From the NCBI RefSeq assembly GCF_010093535.1, contig NW_022985164.1, positions 1,353,629 through 1,417,628 on the forward strand: a DNA stretch of 64,000 nucleotides. The letters run 5' to 3'. The translations under genes were made by a program, and so were the position numbers. The notes beneath the pieces are model-generated. The model was not told the origin of the DNA and made no database searches. It was given only the letters and a program-made list of their open reading frames with translations. Shown here piece after piece: positions 11,277-21,408 of the stretch (positions within the stretch are counted from its first letter, which is position 1; the number at the start of each line of letters is the position of its first letter). The DNA is from Lindgomyces ingoldianus. Lineage: Eukaryota; Ascomycota; Dothideomycetes; Pleosporales; Lindgomycetaceae.

Positions 11277-12521
11277 ATGAATATCAACGCGCTACTCATA
11301 AACCCAGCGCCGGAGGCGCCACGCGTATCACCTTCGAATCCGCCTTTTATACCCGCGCCCAGCCCCTCCACGTCTGCCGCGAAGCTCCCAACACCACCAT
11401 TGTCCACCAGCAAACCAATGACACACAAACGCAAACGACACGATCCCAAACCCATCTGGGCTGTCCGAGAAGATGAGGTTATGGATGACCAACCTTTACA
11501 GCCCCCTCAACCTCCTCAATCTCTTCAACCGCTGCAGCAATCTCGACCACAGCCTCCCCCGGCCGTGCAACGAAATGGCACACAACCCCAAACCTCGCGC
11601 GAGCTGCAAGGCTACGAGCGCCCGATCACCAATGATCCGCGAATGTATGACGAAATCTCGCGCAAGGTCTGCGACTTTCTTTGGGACAATGTGGTGGAAA
11701 ATGCACTTGTCCGAAATGCGATTGCCGAATCCCCCGCAACACAGGTCGAGATAGAAGCGCGATGGGGTCAAATTCAGGAAAGGCATGGCGGAGGGCGCCT
11801 TCGGGGCATGCACGATACAGAGTGCATCATACGGAAAGACGTTTTGGAGCAGATGAAGTTCGAGAGCACCATGTCGCTTGAACAGCATCAGAAGATGAAC
11901 AAGTTTCTGAATAATCAGGTCCAGCTTTCGAAACATCCTAACGCTCTGCGAGCGGAAATTAACTACAAGCACACGAGGGAAGTGGACATGTTCTATCAAC
12001 TTGATCAAGATGGCTTTAGCTTACTCCCTCACCACACCAAAGAAATGATAGCCCAGTCAAATGCCCGGCAGAGAATCAGAGTTACTCGAGATGCGAGGAC
12101 GGAGGGAGTCCTTGCCAAAGTCATTAAACTACGGATAGCCAACCTCGAGATCAGCTCTCCGCAGACCGAGTGGGATTACCGGATCGGCATCAACCTGGAA
12201 ATAAATTTCCCTGGTCCCGTTGAAGGTCTCAGCCCCGCGACCGAGCATGGACGGAATGCTGAAAGCCTCGAACGGCGAAAAGATCGCGTATCGTACTCGT
12301 GGCTCAATGCATACCAAATCGACCTTACCCAAGTCAGCCAAGCCCAAGGCAAGAATCACGAGTTGGAACTCGAACTTGACTCAAAAGTGCTCATTAATGC
12401 GGCGGAAAAAGTCAAACGTGGCGAAGAAAATGATTTCGAGAATCTGGTGTCGGGGATGATGAACAACCTAAGAATCCTGTCACGCGAAGTCACTCCCGCC
12501 GGTGTGAAAGCGTTACCATAG
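11277..12521 (+). CDS. CET1: mRNA-capping enzyme beta subunit, RNA 5'-triphosphatase
   Basis: Removes the gamma phosphate from nascent mRNA as the first step of capping; fungi use a metal-dependent tunnel enzyme unrelated to the metazoan phosphatase. Intronless, 414 residues. Residues 1-115 are Pro/Gln-rich and probably disordered. The catalytic tunnel domain starts near 118. Its first metal-binding strand holds EIEARWG at 158-164, and the paired late strand holds ELELELDS at 362-369; both Glu-x-Glu elements are intact. YKHTREVDMFY and RKDRVSYSW fit other strands. A CET1 of this kind normally binds the guanylyltransferase Ceg1 in the nucleus; the partner gene is not in the window. Confidence 0.92.
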   Translation: MNINALLINPAPEAPRVSPSNPPFIPAPSPSTSAAKLPTPPLSTSKPMTHKRKRHDPKPIWAVREDEVMDDQPLQPPQPPQSLQPLQQSRPQPPPAVQRNGTQPQTSRELQGYERPITNDPRMYDEISRKVCDFLWDNVVENALVRNAIAESPATQVEIEARWGQIQERHGGGRLRGMHDTECIIRKDVLEQMKFESTMSLEQHQKMNKFLNNQVQLSKHPNALRAEINYKHTREVDMFYQLDQDGFSLLPHHTKEMIAQSNARQRIRVTRDARTEGVLAKVIKLRIANLEISSPQTEWDYRIGINLEINFPGPVEGLSPATEHGRNAESLERRKDRVSYSWLNAYQIDLTQVSQAQGKNHELELELDSKVLINAAEKVKRGEENDFENLVSGMMNNLRILSREVTPAGVKALP

Positions 12522-13362
12522 TGCGCTCTAAGCCCCGGGCAGTCTTCTTTTTTTAGATGATCATTTCAGCTACCGTCGTCGCAGTATTATCAAAAGTGGA
12601 AAACGCGTTCAATGGGCTCTATTTGGTCAAGAGGACAGCCAACAGGATGCCGTTGGCTGGCCTTGCTGGACGTGTGTAATTGTAGATCGTGGCGTTCTGG
12701 TTATGGCTTCGGTGGAGAGTTTATCGGTCTTGGGGTTGGGAACACTAGGCCATTAACGGCATTATAGCTGAGTCCTAGCATCTGGTACGGAGTTTGATGT
12801 TTTTCAGTGGGCAAAATCAAGATACCCCTTTTGGTTGCATTCCTAGCATGCAATTGGCGCATTCCTGTTGTGCAGAGTGAATGTTGGCGGAGATGGGCTA
12901 CATACTGCGTACCATGCAGTCTCAAAAAGCTCTTCTCACAAACACAGTGGGCACTCACTAGATTACGAGGCACGAGGGTGCCTATTTTATGTCATCCCGA
13001 AACTGGCGCTTTGACCAAGCTGCACATGGGCCTTGGCGTTCGGTGACTGACGATGAGCGAAGCTTCGCGCGTGTTGTCTGGCTGCCCTGAACATCGCAGC
13101 TCAACATCCGCGAACCACCCACGGCTCTCTGCCATCTCCATCACCCTCTTAGTGTCTTCTTCTTGACTCTCCTTCACTGCGCAAGTCGTACGGACCGTCT
13201 TGCACCACATTCCGCCCGAAATTCCGTTCCGACAGCATCTAGCCTTCCCGGCGCCACGCACTCCCATCTCCTTCCGCCATCTCTTCCCTTTCCTCTTCCA
13301 CCATCTCGGATCTAGCTCCTGCGGCATCGAACTAGCTTGCAGCTGCGCGAGTCCGTTCTACG
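12522..13362. other. Intergenic, CET1 3' end and RPN2 promoter
   Basis: 841 bases. A short T tract (12548-12555) follows the CET1 stop. The last 200 bases are C/T-rich and run into the RPN2 start. The frames at 12701-12973 and 12992-13327 have no motifs. Nothing else recognised. Confidence 0.4.
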
Positions 13363-16300
13363 ATGGTCGGCCTCACCTCTGCTGCCGGCGTCGTCGGCTT
13401 TCTTGCAGAACCTGATCCCGCCCTGCGCTCCTTCGCCTTGCACCGGTTGAACGAGGAGATCGATCTCCTATGGCCGGAGGTCGCTGGATCGGTCAGTCAA
13501 ATGTAAGGCGCCTTCGTATCACCAGACTCTGCAGCCCCGGAGCTTGTGTCGCTAACCCGTGTGCTCGTCATAGTGAGGCGCTGTACGAAGATGAATCGTT
13601 TCCAGAACGAGAGCTTGCGGCTCTTGTCGCGGCGAAGGTGTACTATCAACTACAGGAATACAATGAGAGCATGGTATTTGCGCTCGGAGCAGGCAAGCTC
13701 TTCGATATCCATCACTCCGGAGAGTTTGAAGAGACGATTCTCGGTAAGATATGAACCCCGAGCCACGCACAAGCACGCAATGAGCATCCATCATAAAACT
13801 GGAAGCAGCCTGGGGTGGCCCGCTGTAGTCCTGTCGTTATCCTTCTGTACAGTGGAGCTAACCCTGATTTCTCTCAGCAAAATGTCTAGACACGTATATC
13901 GCTCTCTCCGCGATGCACCACCCCCATACCCCGGTGGCCACGACAAACCAAGCGCCTCCACAATTGATCACGTCCTTCACGGCGAATACGGCCGGTGGAG
14001 CCAGCACATCGGCAAGCATGACCTCGCCAACAACACCCTTCTCGCAATCCACCCTTCCCTCAAAGTCTCTTCTGTCCCGACAAGATTCATCAACATTCGA
14101 TCCTACACTCCCCGGCGGGGGCAACGCAGGCGTCGCCGGAGCGCACCCTACCCCGTTAGTACTGCAAAGGAGTGTGCAGAAGAATCTCCAGGCCACGATA
14201 CGGCGCATTTTCGAAAGCTGCTACGAAGTAGGCGCGTACAAGCAGGTCGTCGGAATTGCAATCGAGGCGCGAAATCTCGATGTTCTCCGAGAGTCTTTCC
14301 TCCGAGCAAGTCAGGATGAGAAGAAACAAGGCAAGAAGCCTGCCAGCAGCTCATCTCCGAAGAGTGAGGAGCTGATGGAGTACGTGCTCGATATCTGCAT
14401 GAATGTTGTGCAGGAGAGAGGTTTGAGAAATGAGGTGAGCTTCTACCCACTTGCCGGGTAGAAACAAATGCTAATCCTGAGATAGATCCTGAAACTTATC
14501 CTGGACCTGCTGAACGATATCCCTAATCCGGATTATTTCTCCATCGCGAAATGCGTCGTCTATCTCAACCAACATTCTTTGGCCTCGACTCTTATCCGCC
14601 AACTCGTCCAACGAGGCGACGGAAAATCCCTGGCAATTGCGTACCAGATCTCCTTCGACCTTTACGAGAACGGTACTCAGGAGTTTTTGGCAAAGATTAT
14701 AGAGGAATTGCCAGATACAGATGGGAAGGCTGAGGACAAGCCGGCTGCTAATGGGGATGCGTCACACAAGCCGCGGGGTGAAGATGCAGGAGAGTCCGAT
14801 GGCCTGCTTTCCAACATGGACTCAAGCAACGATGCCCCTACAATATCAACCGTTGTCTCCCGCACCAAACAGAAGTCTCCAACGGAAGAAGAACTGAAAG
14901 TCTACAGTTCAGTTCGCGATGTCCTTCGAGGGACCAAGACCATTGAATTGAACCTCGAATTCTTGTACAGGAATAATCACGCGGACAAAAACATCTTGAA
15001 CAAGGTCAAGGACAGTCTGGAAGCAAGAAACTCGATCTTCCATACCGGTGTTACGTTTGCGAATGCCTTCATGAACGCTGGTACTACGAATGACACCTTC
15101 TTCAGAGAGAATTTAGAGTGGCTAGGAAAAGCAGTGAACTGGTCAAAGTTTACTGCCACAGCAGCTCTTGGTGTCATCCATCGTGGCAACATCACCCAAG
15201 GCCAGAAACTTCTGGAACCCTACCTTCCTAAGGAGGGTCTCACATCTAACTCCCACTATGAACAGGGTGGCTCTCTCTTTGCCTTGGGAATGATTTACAC
15301 CAACCATGGAACTCATGTCTTGGAATTTTTAGTCAAGCAGTTCAAGGATGCCACAGAGGAAGTAATCCAACACGGCGGTGCCCTCGGCCTGGGCGTTGCT
15401 GGCATGGCAACGGGGTCGGAGGATATCTTTGAAGCCTTCAAGCAAGTATTGTACACCGACTCTGCCATCAATGGTGAGGCTGTGGGACTCTCAATGGGAC
15501 TCGTGATGCTCGGCACCGGCAATATCAAGGCTTTGGAGGATATGATCCAGTATGCCCACGATACGCAACACGAGAAGATCGTCCGTGGGCTCGCCATGGG
15601 CATGGCTCTCATCATGTATGCTCGACAAGAGGCTGCTGACGAGCTTATCAACGGCCTTCTAGACGACCCGGACCCTACCCTTCGCTATGGAGGCATCATG
15701 ACGATTGCATTGGCGTACTGCGGTACAGGAAGCAACAAGGCCGTGCGAAGGGTCCTTCACGTTGCTGTTAGCGATGTTAGCGATGATGTCCGAAGGGTGG
15801 CCGTCATGAGCTTGGGCTTCATCCTCTTCCGGAAACCCGGCAGCGTTCCTCGTATGGTCGAGCTCCTCGCAGAGTCCTATAACCCGCATGTCCGATATGG
15901 CGCTACTATGGCCCTCGGTATTGCCTGCGCAGGTACTGGTCTTGATGAGGCCATCGACCTGCTGGAGCCCATGATGAAGGACTCGACCGACTTTGTCCGA
16001 CAGGGTGCTCTAATTTCGCTAGCTATGATCATGGTCCAGCAAAATGAGGCTATGAACCCCAAAGTCGCCACAATCAGGAAGACCTTGGCGAAGATCGTGG
16101 CAGACCGCCACGAAGACGCCATGGCTAAGTTTGGTTGTGCTCTCGCTCTTGGTATCATCGACGCCGGCGGCCGCAACTGTACCATTGGCCTTCAGACACA
16201 GACGGGAAATCTCAACATGACCGCTATCGTTGGCATGGCTGTCTTCACCCAATATTGGTACTGGTTCCCACTAACACACTTTTTGTCTCTCAGCTTCACG

Positions 16301-17069
16301 CCAACAGCAATCATTGGTGTCGATCAGGATCTTGAGATTCCATCATTCAAGTTCCACAGCAATACCAAACCAAGCATGTTCGATTATCCGCCTGAGCAAG
16401 AGGTGAAGACCGAGGAGGCACCAGAGAAAGTCAAAACTGCAGTTCTATCAACGACTGCGCAAGACAAGCGCCGAAAGCTGGTCAAGGCCCGCCAACGAAG
16501 GCGTGAGAGCATGGATGTTGATCAGACTCCAACAACACCAAAAATATCCGCAGCAGACGAGGACAAAATGGATCTCGATGAAGAGCCAAAGAAAGACGAG
16601 AAGGCGGAGGGTGAGGAGAGCACGCCTTCAAGTGACATATCCAAGAAGAAGGCGGAAAAGGAGAAGGTTGGCTACGATTTGGAAAACATGTCGCGCGTGC
16701 TGCCAGCTCAGGTTAAGTATATAAGCTTCCCTGAGGAGCGATATGTTCCAGTCAAGAAGGTCAGTAACCTGGTGGCAAAGCCCGCATGACAAAACTAACA
16801 TCATTCAGCCAACTGGTGGTGTTATCCTCCTCACAGACACCGAGCCCTCGGAGCCGAAGAAGCTGCTTGAACTCAAAGTCAAGAAAGCAGCACCAGCTCC
16901 AACACCTAGTGCAGCAGGCCCATCAGGAGACCAAGCTCCTGAGGGAGTGACTGCGCCTGCGTCTGCTGCTCCAGTGAGCGGCAATGTAGTGGATGAAGGG
17001 GAGGATGAAGCAGAGCTACCTGGCGAATTTGAGTATCTCTCGGACGGAGGCGAGGGAGACGATGATTGA
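13363..17069 (+). CDS. RPN2: 26S proteasome regulatory subunit Rpn2
   Basis: Large non-ATPase scaffold of the 19S base, carrying Rpn13 and contacting the ATPase ring. Exons 13363-13502, 13574-13743, 13878-14434, 14486-16759, 16809-17069, giving 1133 residues; all joins are GT-AG and in frame. N-terminal helices begin MVGLTSAAGVVGF. The central proteasome/cyclosome (PC) repeats are visible as recurring GA.LGLG.A, GLAMGMALI, GATMALGIA and GCALALGII segments (15360-16160). A conserved MAVFTQYWYWFPL follows. The tail is Lys/Glu-rich and then acidic, ending GEGDDD, as expected for the Rpn13-binding end. A Ser/Thr-rich low-complexity insert (about residues 125-170) is common in fungal Rpn2. Confidence 0.96.
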
Positions 17070-17426
17070 GGGGTTAATCAATGGCAATGAGGGAATTCTA
17101 TGTACCATTAGTTTGGCCTTTATGCAGGCGGGGAACGCAGACTAGCATTGATTCAGGCGTAGGGAGGCAAGAGGAGCGTCAACCAGCTCGCCTAGACTTT
17201 GCTTCAGCAATGTATAATAACCGATGCGGCTTACTGCACATTTATACATATACTCGTATGCTAGAATATATCATGGCACTAGGCGTGTGTGTGTTTGTGT
17301 GTGTACTGACGGATTTGGAGTGACGGGAACTAGTCGGACCGGGTGATGCCGAAGCTTGGCAGAGGCTGGTTCATCAAATGATCTCGCGGATGTTGCAAAA
17401 AGTTCGAGCTCGACTTCAATCCCGCA
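17070..17426. other. Intergenic, RPN2 3' end and COX10 promoter
   Basis: 357 bases between two same-strand genes, with a GTGTGTGTTTGTGTG dinucleotide-like tract at 17287-17301. The frame starting at 17378 is an out-of-frame overlap with the COX10 5' end and was not taken as a gene. Confidence 0.4.
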
Positions 17427-18929
17427 ATGACCCTTCGACCGCCGATACCACGAGCGATTTCGATTCAGGATACGAATACCCTCTGTCTGCGATGTTGGAG
17501 GAGACTCTCGCGCACCTCTCCACCCCCGAGACATTCCTTCACCACGGTCCCATCTGCAAGGCATGGTGCGGTAGCTGTGGGAAAGAGCCGGAATTCGTTC
17601 AGCAAGGACTACTTCTGGGCAAATCCAACGCTTAAGGAGTCATTAGGAAATTCATTGGCGCGGTCGAAGCGCGAATTGCAGAGCTCAGTCGCGAGTGCCA
17701 AAGCGGGAGCATCAGCTGATGCCACATCTGATGAAATCCTTCCCCATCGCCGGAAGAAGAAGAAGACACAAGAGCAAGCTGCGGGAAGTGCAGAGACAGA
17801 CTTCCCAATTCCTCCAGATGCGTCCTCCAAGTTAACAACGCTGTCATCCAATCTGCCCACCCAGTCTATTCGGCGACTGCTGGCAACGTACCTGTCCCTG
17901 GCAAAGCCTCGACTGAGTTTCCTCGTGGTTCTCACAGCAACTGCCGCGTACTCGTTATACCCTGTCCCAGGACTGCTGGCTCCAGCAGCAACAGCTACAC
18001 CATCACTATCTACCCTCACATTGCTATTCCTCACAACAGGTACCGCACTATGTTCGTCTTCCGCGAACGCCTTCAACATGCTCCTCGAGCCCACCCACGA
18101 TGCTAAAATGAGCCGAACTCGTAACCGGCCCCTCGTGCGAAAACTCATTAGCCCGAAAGGAGCTTTGATTTTTGCCATTGGTTGTGGGGTGGCTGGTACT
18201 GGCGCTCTCTTCTATGGCGTCAATCCAACCACTGCCTTCCTCGGTGCCGCGAATATACTTCTCTACGCCGGCATATATACCCCCATGAAGCGCATGTCTG
18301 TCATAAATACCTGGGTTGGAGCAATAGTTGGTGGCATACCACCGCTGATGGGCTGGACAGCGGCGGCGGGACAATGTGCGCACGAAGGGACATGGCAAGA
18401 ATTGTTGTTTGGAGAGAGCTCTGCAGGGGGCTGGTTATGTGCAGCGCTGCTCTTCGCATGGCAGTTTCCACACTTTAATTCATTGAGCTGGGCGATTCGG
18501 GATGAGTACAAGCATGCCGGTTATCGCATGCTGTGTTGGGTGAATACAGCGCAGAATGGGCGCGTAGCATTACGATATGCGCTCCTCATGTTTCCGGTTT
18601 GTTTTGGTTTGTCTTTTTTCGGTGTCACAGATTGGGGTTTCGTGGCCACAAGCAGTGCGGCGAATGGGTGGATGGCGTGGAAAGCGTACGAGTTTTGGCG
18701 AGAAAAGGGTCATAAAGGGACGGCAAGAGGGCTTTTCTGGGCTAGCGTGTGGCATCTACCCATCGTCATGGTACTCGCCATGGCACAGAAGAAGGGGCTG
18801 ATGGAAAGAGTTTGGAGAAGCATTGTGGGATACCCAGAGGAAGACGATCTGTACTATGACGTCGAAGAGGAGTTGGGTTCAGAAAAGGAGACGCCTGATG
18901 CACTAGTTGGCGAGAGAGGCGTATCATAA
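17427..18929 (+). CDS. COX10: Protoheme IX farnesyltransferase, mitochondrial
   Basis: Makes heme O from heme B in the inner mitochondrial membrane, the first step toward heme A for cytochrome oxidase. Intronless, 500 residues. The N-terminus is rich in Arg, Ser and Thr with no acidic cluster (RCWRRLSRTSPPPRHSF), a good mitochondrial presequence. The UbiA-type core starts near residue 155. The prenyl-diphosphate/Mg site reads NAFNMLLEPTHDAKMSRT, giving the NxxxDxxxD pattern. About eight hydrophobic helices follow, with YTPMKRMS, GAIVGGIPP and WQFPHFNSLSW as conserved loops. The C-terminus is a short acidic tail beyond the core. The start at 17427 is the first ATG in this frame that gives a presequence. 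Confidence 0.94.
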   Translation: MTLRPPIPRAISIQDTNTLCLRCWRRLSRTSPPPRHSFTTVPSARHGAVAVGKSRNSFSKDYFWANPTLKESLGNSLARSKRELQSSVASAKAGASADATSDEILPHRRKKKKTQEQAAGSAETDFPIPPDASSKLTTLSSNLPTQSIRRLLATYLSLAKPRLSFLVVLTATAAYSLYPVPGLLAPAATATPSLSTLTLLFLTTGTALCSSSANAFNMLLEPTHDAKMSRTRNRPLVRKLISPKGALIFAIGCGVAGTGALFYGVNPTTAFLGAANILLYAGIYTPMKRMSVINTWVGAIVGGIPPLMGWTAAAGQCAHEGTWQELLFGESSAGGWLCAALLFAWQFPHFNSLSWAIRDEYKHAGYRMLCWVNTAQNGRVALRYALLMFPVCFGLSFFGVTDWGFVATSSAANGWMAWKAYEFWREKGHKGTARGLFWASVWHLPIVMVLAMAQKKGLMERVWRSIVGYPEEDDLYYDVEEELGSEKETPDALVGERGVS

Positions 18930-19344
18930 CCTCTTCGAGGCACCTTGTTCCCCCATAGTAAGTGGACTATATCTGTCTTGGCTTCATACTTGGCTTTAAG
19001 GAACGGGCGGCGGCTTCCTGCAAAGTTTCCTGGTTTCCGGATCGTGGCTGATCAGAGCTTTGCAGGCACCTGTCTCAATACATACATGTAGTATATGTCA
19101 TCAACACGAATCTAGACAATCATACTCAAGCGTGATCGAAACAAATCTACCATTTCTAGTCGCCTAGGCTCTGGTCATTCCAATCGCAATGATTCTACTT
19201 CATTCCTGTGCTCCTTCAAACGGGATAGTATTATGGTGGTTGCATGGCGCATCAATTAGTCGCTGGAGCTGATGTATTTTTGGTACTAGGGTGCAATGGG
19301 CAACGCGCTTGCTAGTTGCTGGGCTTGTTTAATATGCATCTGGG
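18930..19344. other. Intergenic, no gene seen
   Basis: 415 bases after the COX10 stop. Contains ATACATACATGTAGTATATG (19079-19098) with short A/T palindromic runs, but no gene, RNA or repeat family was recognised. Confidence 0.4.
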
Positions 19345-19845
19345 TCACAAGGTTGAGATTGAATATCTGAGAAGAACCATCTGACGCAAAGCTGAAATCC
19401 GCCAGGAGAACCTGAAGATTCTGGGCAAACACCGTCTCCATCCATCCAATACGAGGTACATTTCTTTGAGGTAAGTTTCAAGTCTCTTCCCATCGCGAGA
19501 CTCAAATAACATGTATCGTCCGGATTCAGCGATGCCCAGTCCACCCAATCTAAACCCCAGATCACGCGTTTCAGCTACTGGCACCTACACACGGATAAAC
19601 ACCCGGTCGCCAGGGACGAAACAGAGTCTCTTCATATAAACACCATCAAATATTTGTTTAATTCTCTTGCCGCAATACTCGGCATCCGCGTGCCTTTTAC
19701 CCGCCGGCTTCATTTCGCCAGGTGTGGGCTTGACTACGTGCAGAAATCGCGGCGTACCACACATATCGCAGTATGGGGTGCATATTAAAATTTTCCTGAC
19801 ATTGTGGGGAGTAGGTAGATGACTGGAGTGGCTGATAGACGAATG
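19345..19845 (-). pseudogene. Unrecognised ORF interrupted by one TAG (possible pseudogene or missed intron)
   Basis: On the minus strand the frame is open from 19842 to 19345 except for a single TAG at 19587-19585. The first part carries CDMCGTPRF, a Lys/Gly/Pro stretch and a run ending PGDRVFIRV just before the stop. The second part continues with VPVAETRDLGFRLGG and a Leu/Arg-rich end. Amino-acid composition looks protein-like on both sides of the stop. An ATG (19720-19718, in CDMCGT) could start it. A short intron over the TAG is not obvious because good donor sites are lacking. No family was recognised. It may also be chance sequence inside the LPMO promoter region. Confidence 0.3.
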
Positions 19846-19868
19846 CTATGTCGTGGCCAAGTATATAA
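19804..19868 (+). promoter_or_regulatory. LPMO promoter elements: TATA box and possible CreA site
   Basis: TATATAA at 19862-19868 lies about 130 bases before the LPMO start, a usual fungal spacing when the leader is 80-100 nt. GTGGGG at 19804-19809 matches the CreA/Cre1 consensus SYGGRG, the carbon-catabolite repressor site common before plant-wall-degrading genes. A single short match has little weight by itself. Confidence 0.4.
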
Positions 19869-19996
19869 CGCTATCCTACGCTTCTTCATTTTTCTGTTTC
19901 TCTGTCTCTCTCTAGGACCAACCTCTGAATCCAAACCCAGCTTCCCTCTCCACCACAGATCGAAGACCAGGCCAACCACCACATACACCGCCCACG

Positions 19997-20785
19997 ATGA
20001 AATTCCTCCTCCCCAGCCTTGCCCTCCTCTCCGCCACCACCTCCGCGCACTACACCTTCCCGGCCCTCATCGCCAATGGCGCCACAACCTCCTCCTGGCA
20101 ATACGTGCGCAAAACCACAAACTACCAATCCAATGGGCCTGTCACCGACGTCACATCCACTCAAATCCGATGCTACGAGCTCGCACCCGGAACAGCCTCC
20201 CAGACCATGACGGTGAAAGCGGGAGATACTCTGGGGTTCACAGCTCAAAGTAGTATCAGTCACCCAGGCCCACTAATGTTTTATATGGCAAAGGTGCCAA
20301 GTGGCAAGACGGCGGCGACGTGGGACGGTAGTGGGGAAGTGTGGTTTAAGATTTTCGAACAGGGGGCCACTATTACAAGTGCGGGGATGAGTTGGGCGAG
20401 TCAAGGTATGGATCTTTTTTTTTTCTTTTGTAGATCGACCCCGTTGCCTCCTCGTTTCCACTCAGAACAAACCGGGTAATAGCACTAACCCCCTATCCCA
20501 GGCGCCAAACAAGCCACCGTCACAATCCCCAAATCCCTCCCGTCAGGCGACTACCTTTTCCGTATCGAACACATCGGCTTGCACTCTGCAGGCTCTGCTG
20601 GTGGGGCTCAATTCTATATTTCATGTGCCCAAATTACGGTTACGGATGGTGGCAGTGGGAGTCCAAGCCCGCTGGTCAGCTTCCCTGGCGCGTATAAGGC
20701 GTCGGATCCGGGGATTATGCTTAATATTTATTATCCCGTGCCGAAGAGTTACACTTGCCCCGGGCCGAAGGTTTGGTCTGGGTAG
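19997..20785 (+). CDS. AA9 lytic polysaccharide monooxygenase (secreted)
   Basis: Copper enzyme that oxidatively cleaves cellulose or related glucans outside the cell. Exons 19997-20405 and 20502-20785, one GTATGG...CCAG intron of 96 bp, 230 residues. Signal peptide 1-17 (MKFLLPSLALLSATTSA); cleavage exposes His18, which becomes the N-terminal histidine-brace residue. The second copper ligand is His89 (SISHPGP). Secondary-sphere His164 (GLHSAG) and Gln173 with axial Tyr175 (AQFYISC) complete the AA9 active site. Cys59 and Cys178 can form the usual disulfide. There is no carbohydrate-binding module; the protein ends soon after the catalytic domain (PGPKVWSG), as in short AA9 forms. All ligands are intact, so activity is expected. 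Confidence 0.94.
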
Positions 20786-21115
20786 AGTGGGGGATAGGGG
20801 AAGGGGAGATGAAGGGAGAAGGGGGTGAGGGGTTGAATCTGATTTAGAGATTTGGCTGAGTAAAGTACTTGACCTTGTTATGTTGTGTTTGTGCTTTGAG
20901 AACCTATCATTCGAACACTCTAGAGTGTTAAGAAGACAGTGAAGGAGACTGGTATTAAGTTCTGAGCACGTAAAGAACCCCAAGAAAACAGGTTCAGAAA
21001 TCCTCTTTCAAGTTTTTAACCACCTAGCTTGCGTATCGACCTATACCATTTTCAATATCTCTACCTACTAGAATGCAATAGGTGGGATTGCGAATTGAGC
21101 CTTCGGCATTGTAGT
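20786..21115. other. Convergent 3' region, LPMO / NBS1
   Basis: 330 bases between two convergent stops. Purine-rich just after the LPMO stop (GGGGAAGGGGAGATGAAGGG, 20796-20815). Nothing else recognised. Confidence 0.4.
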
Positions 21116-21374
21116 TTATCTCCTCCTCCTGAACCGGAACCCAGTTTCCTCCTCATCGCTATCTTCATCCCTCTTGGTGACCTTACTTCTCTTACTCGGA
21201 CCCGCGGCTACAACCGCTGGGCCTCTCTTCCTTGCTCCTTTCCGCGTCTGCGTCTGCGTCTCTTCAATCTGCGTCTCTTGAACACGCTGTGTTCTCCCAC
21301 TCCCCGGTGTCTCCTCCAGCGCCTCTTCATCATCCAACCCACTATCTGAAATATGAATAACGTCCGATTGCTGC

Positions 21375-21408
<34 letters not shown>

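Noticed and set aside
13546..14319. 257-codon plus ORF
   Set aside because: Out-of-frame overlap of RPN2 exons 2-3; the RPN2 frame carries the family sequence.
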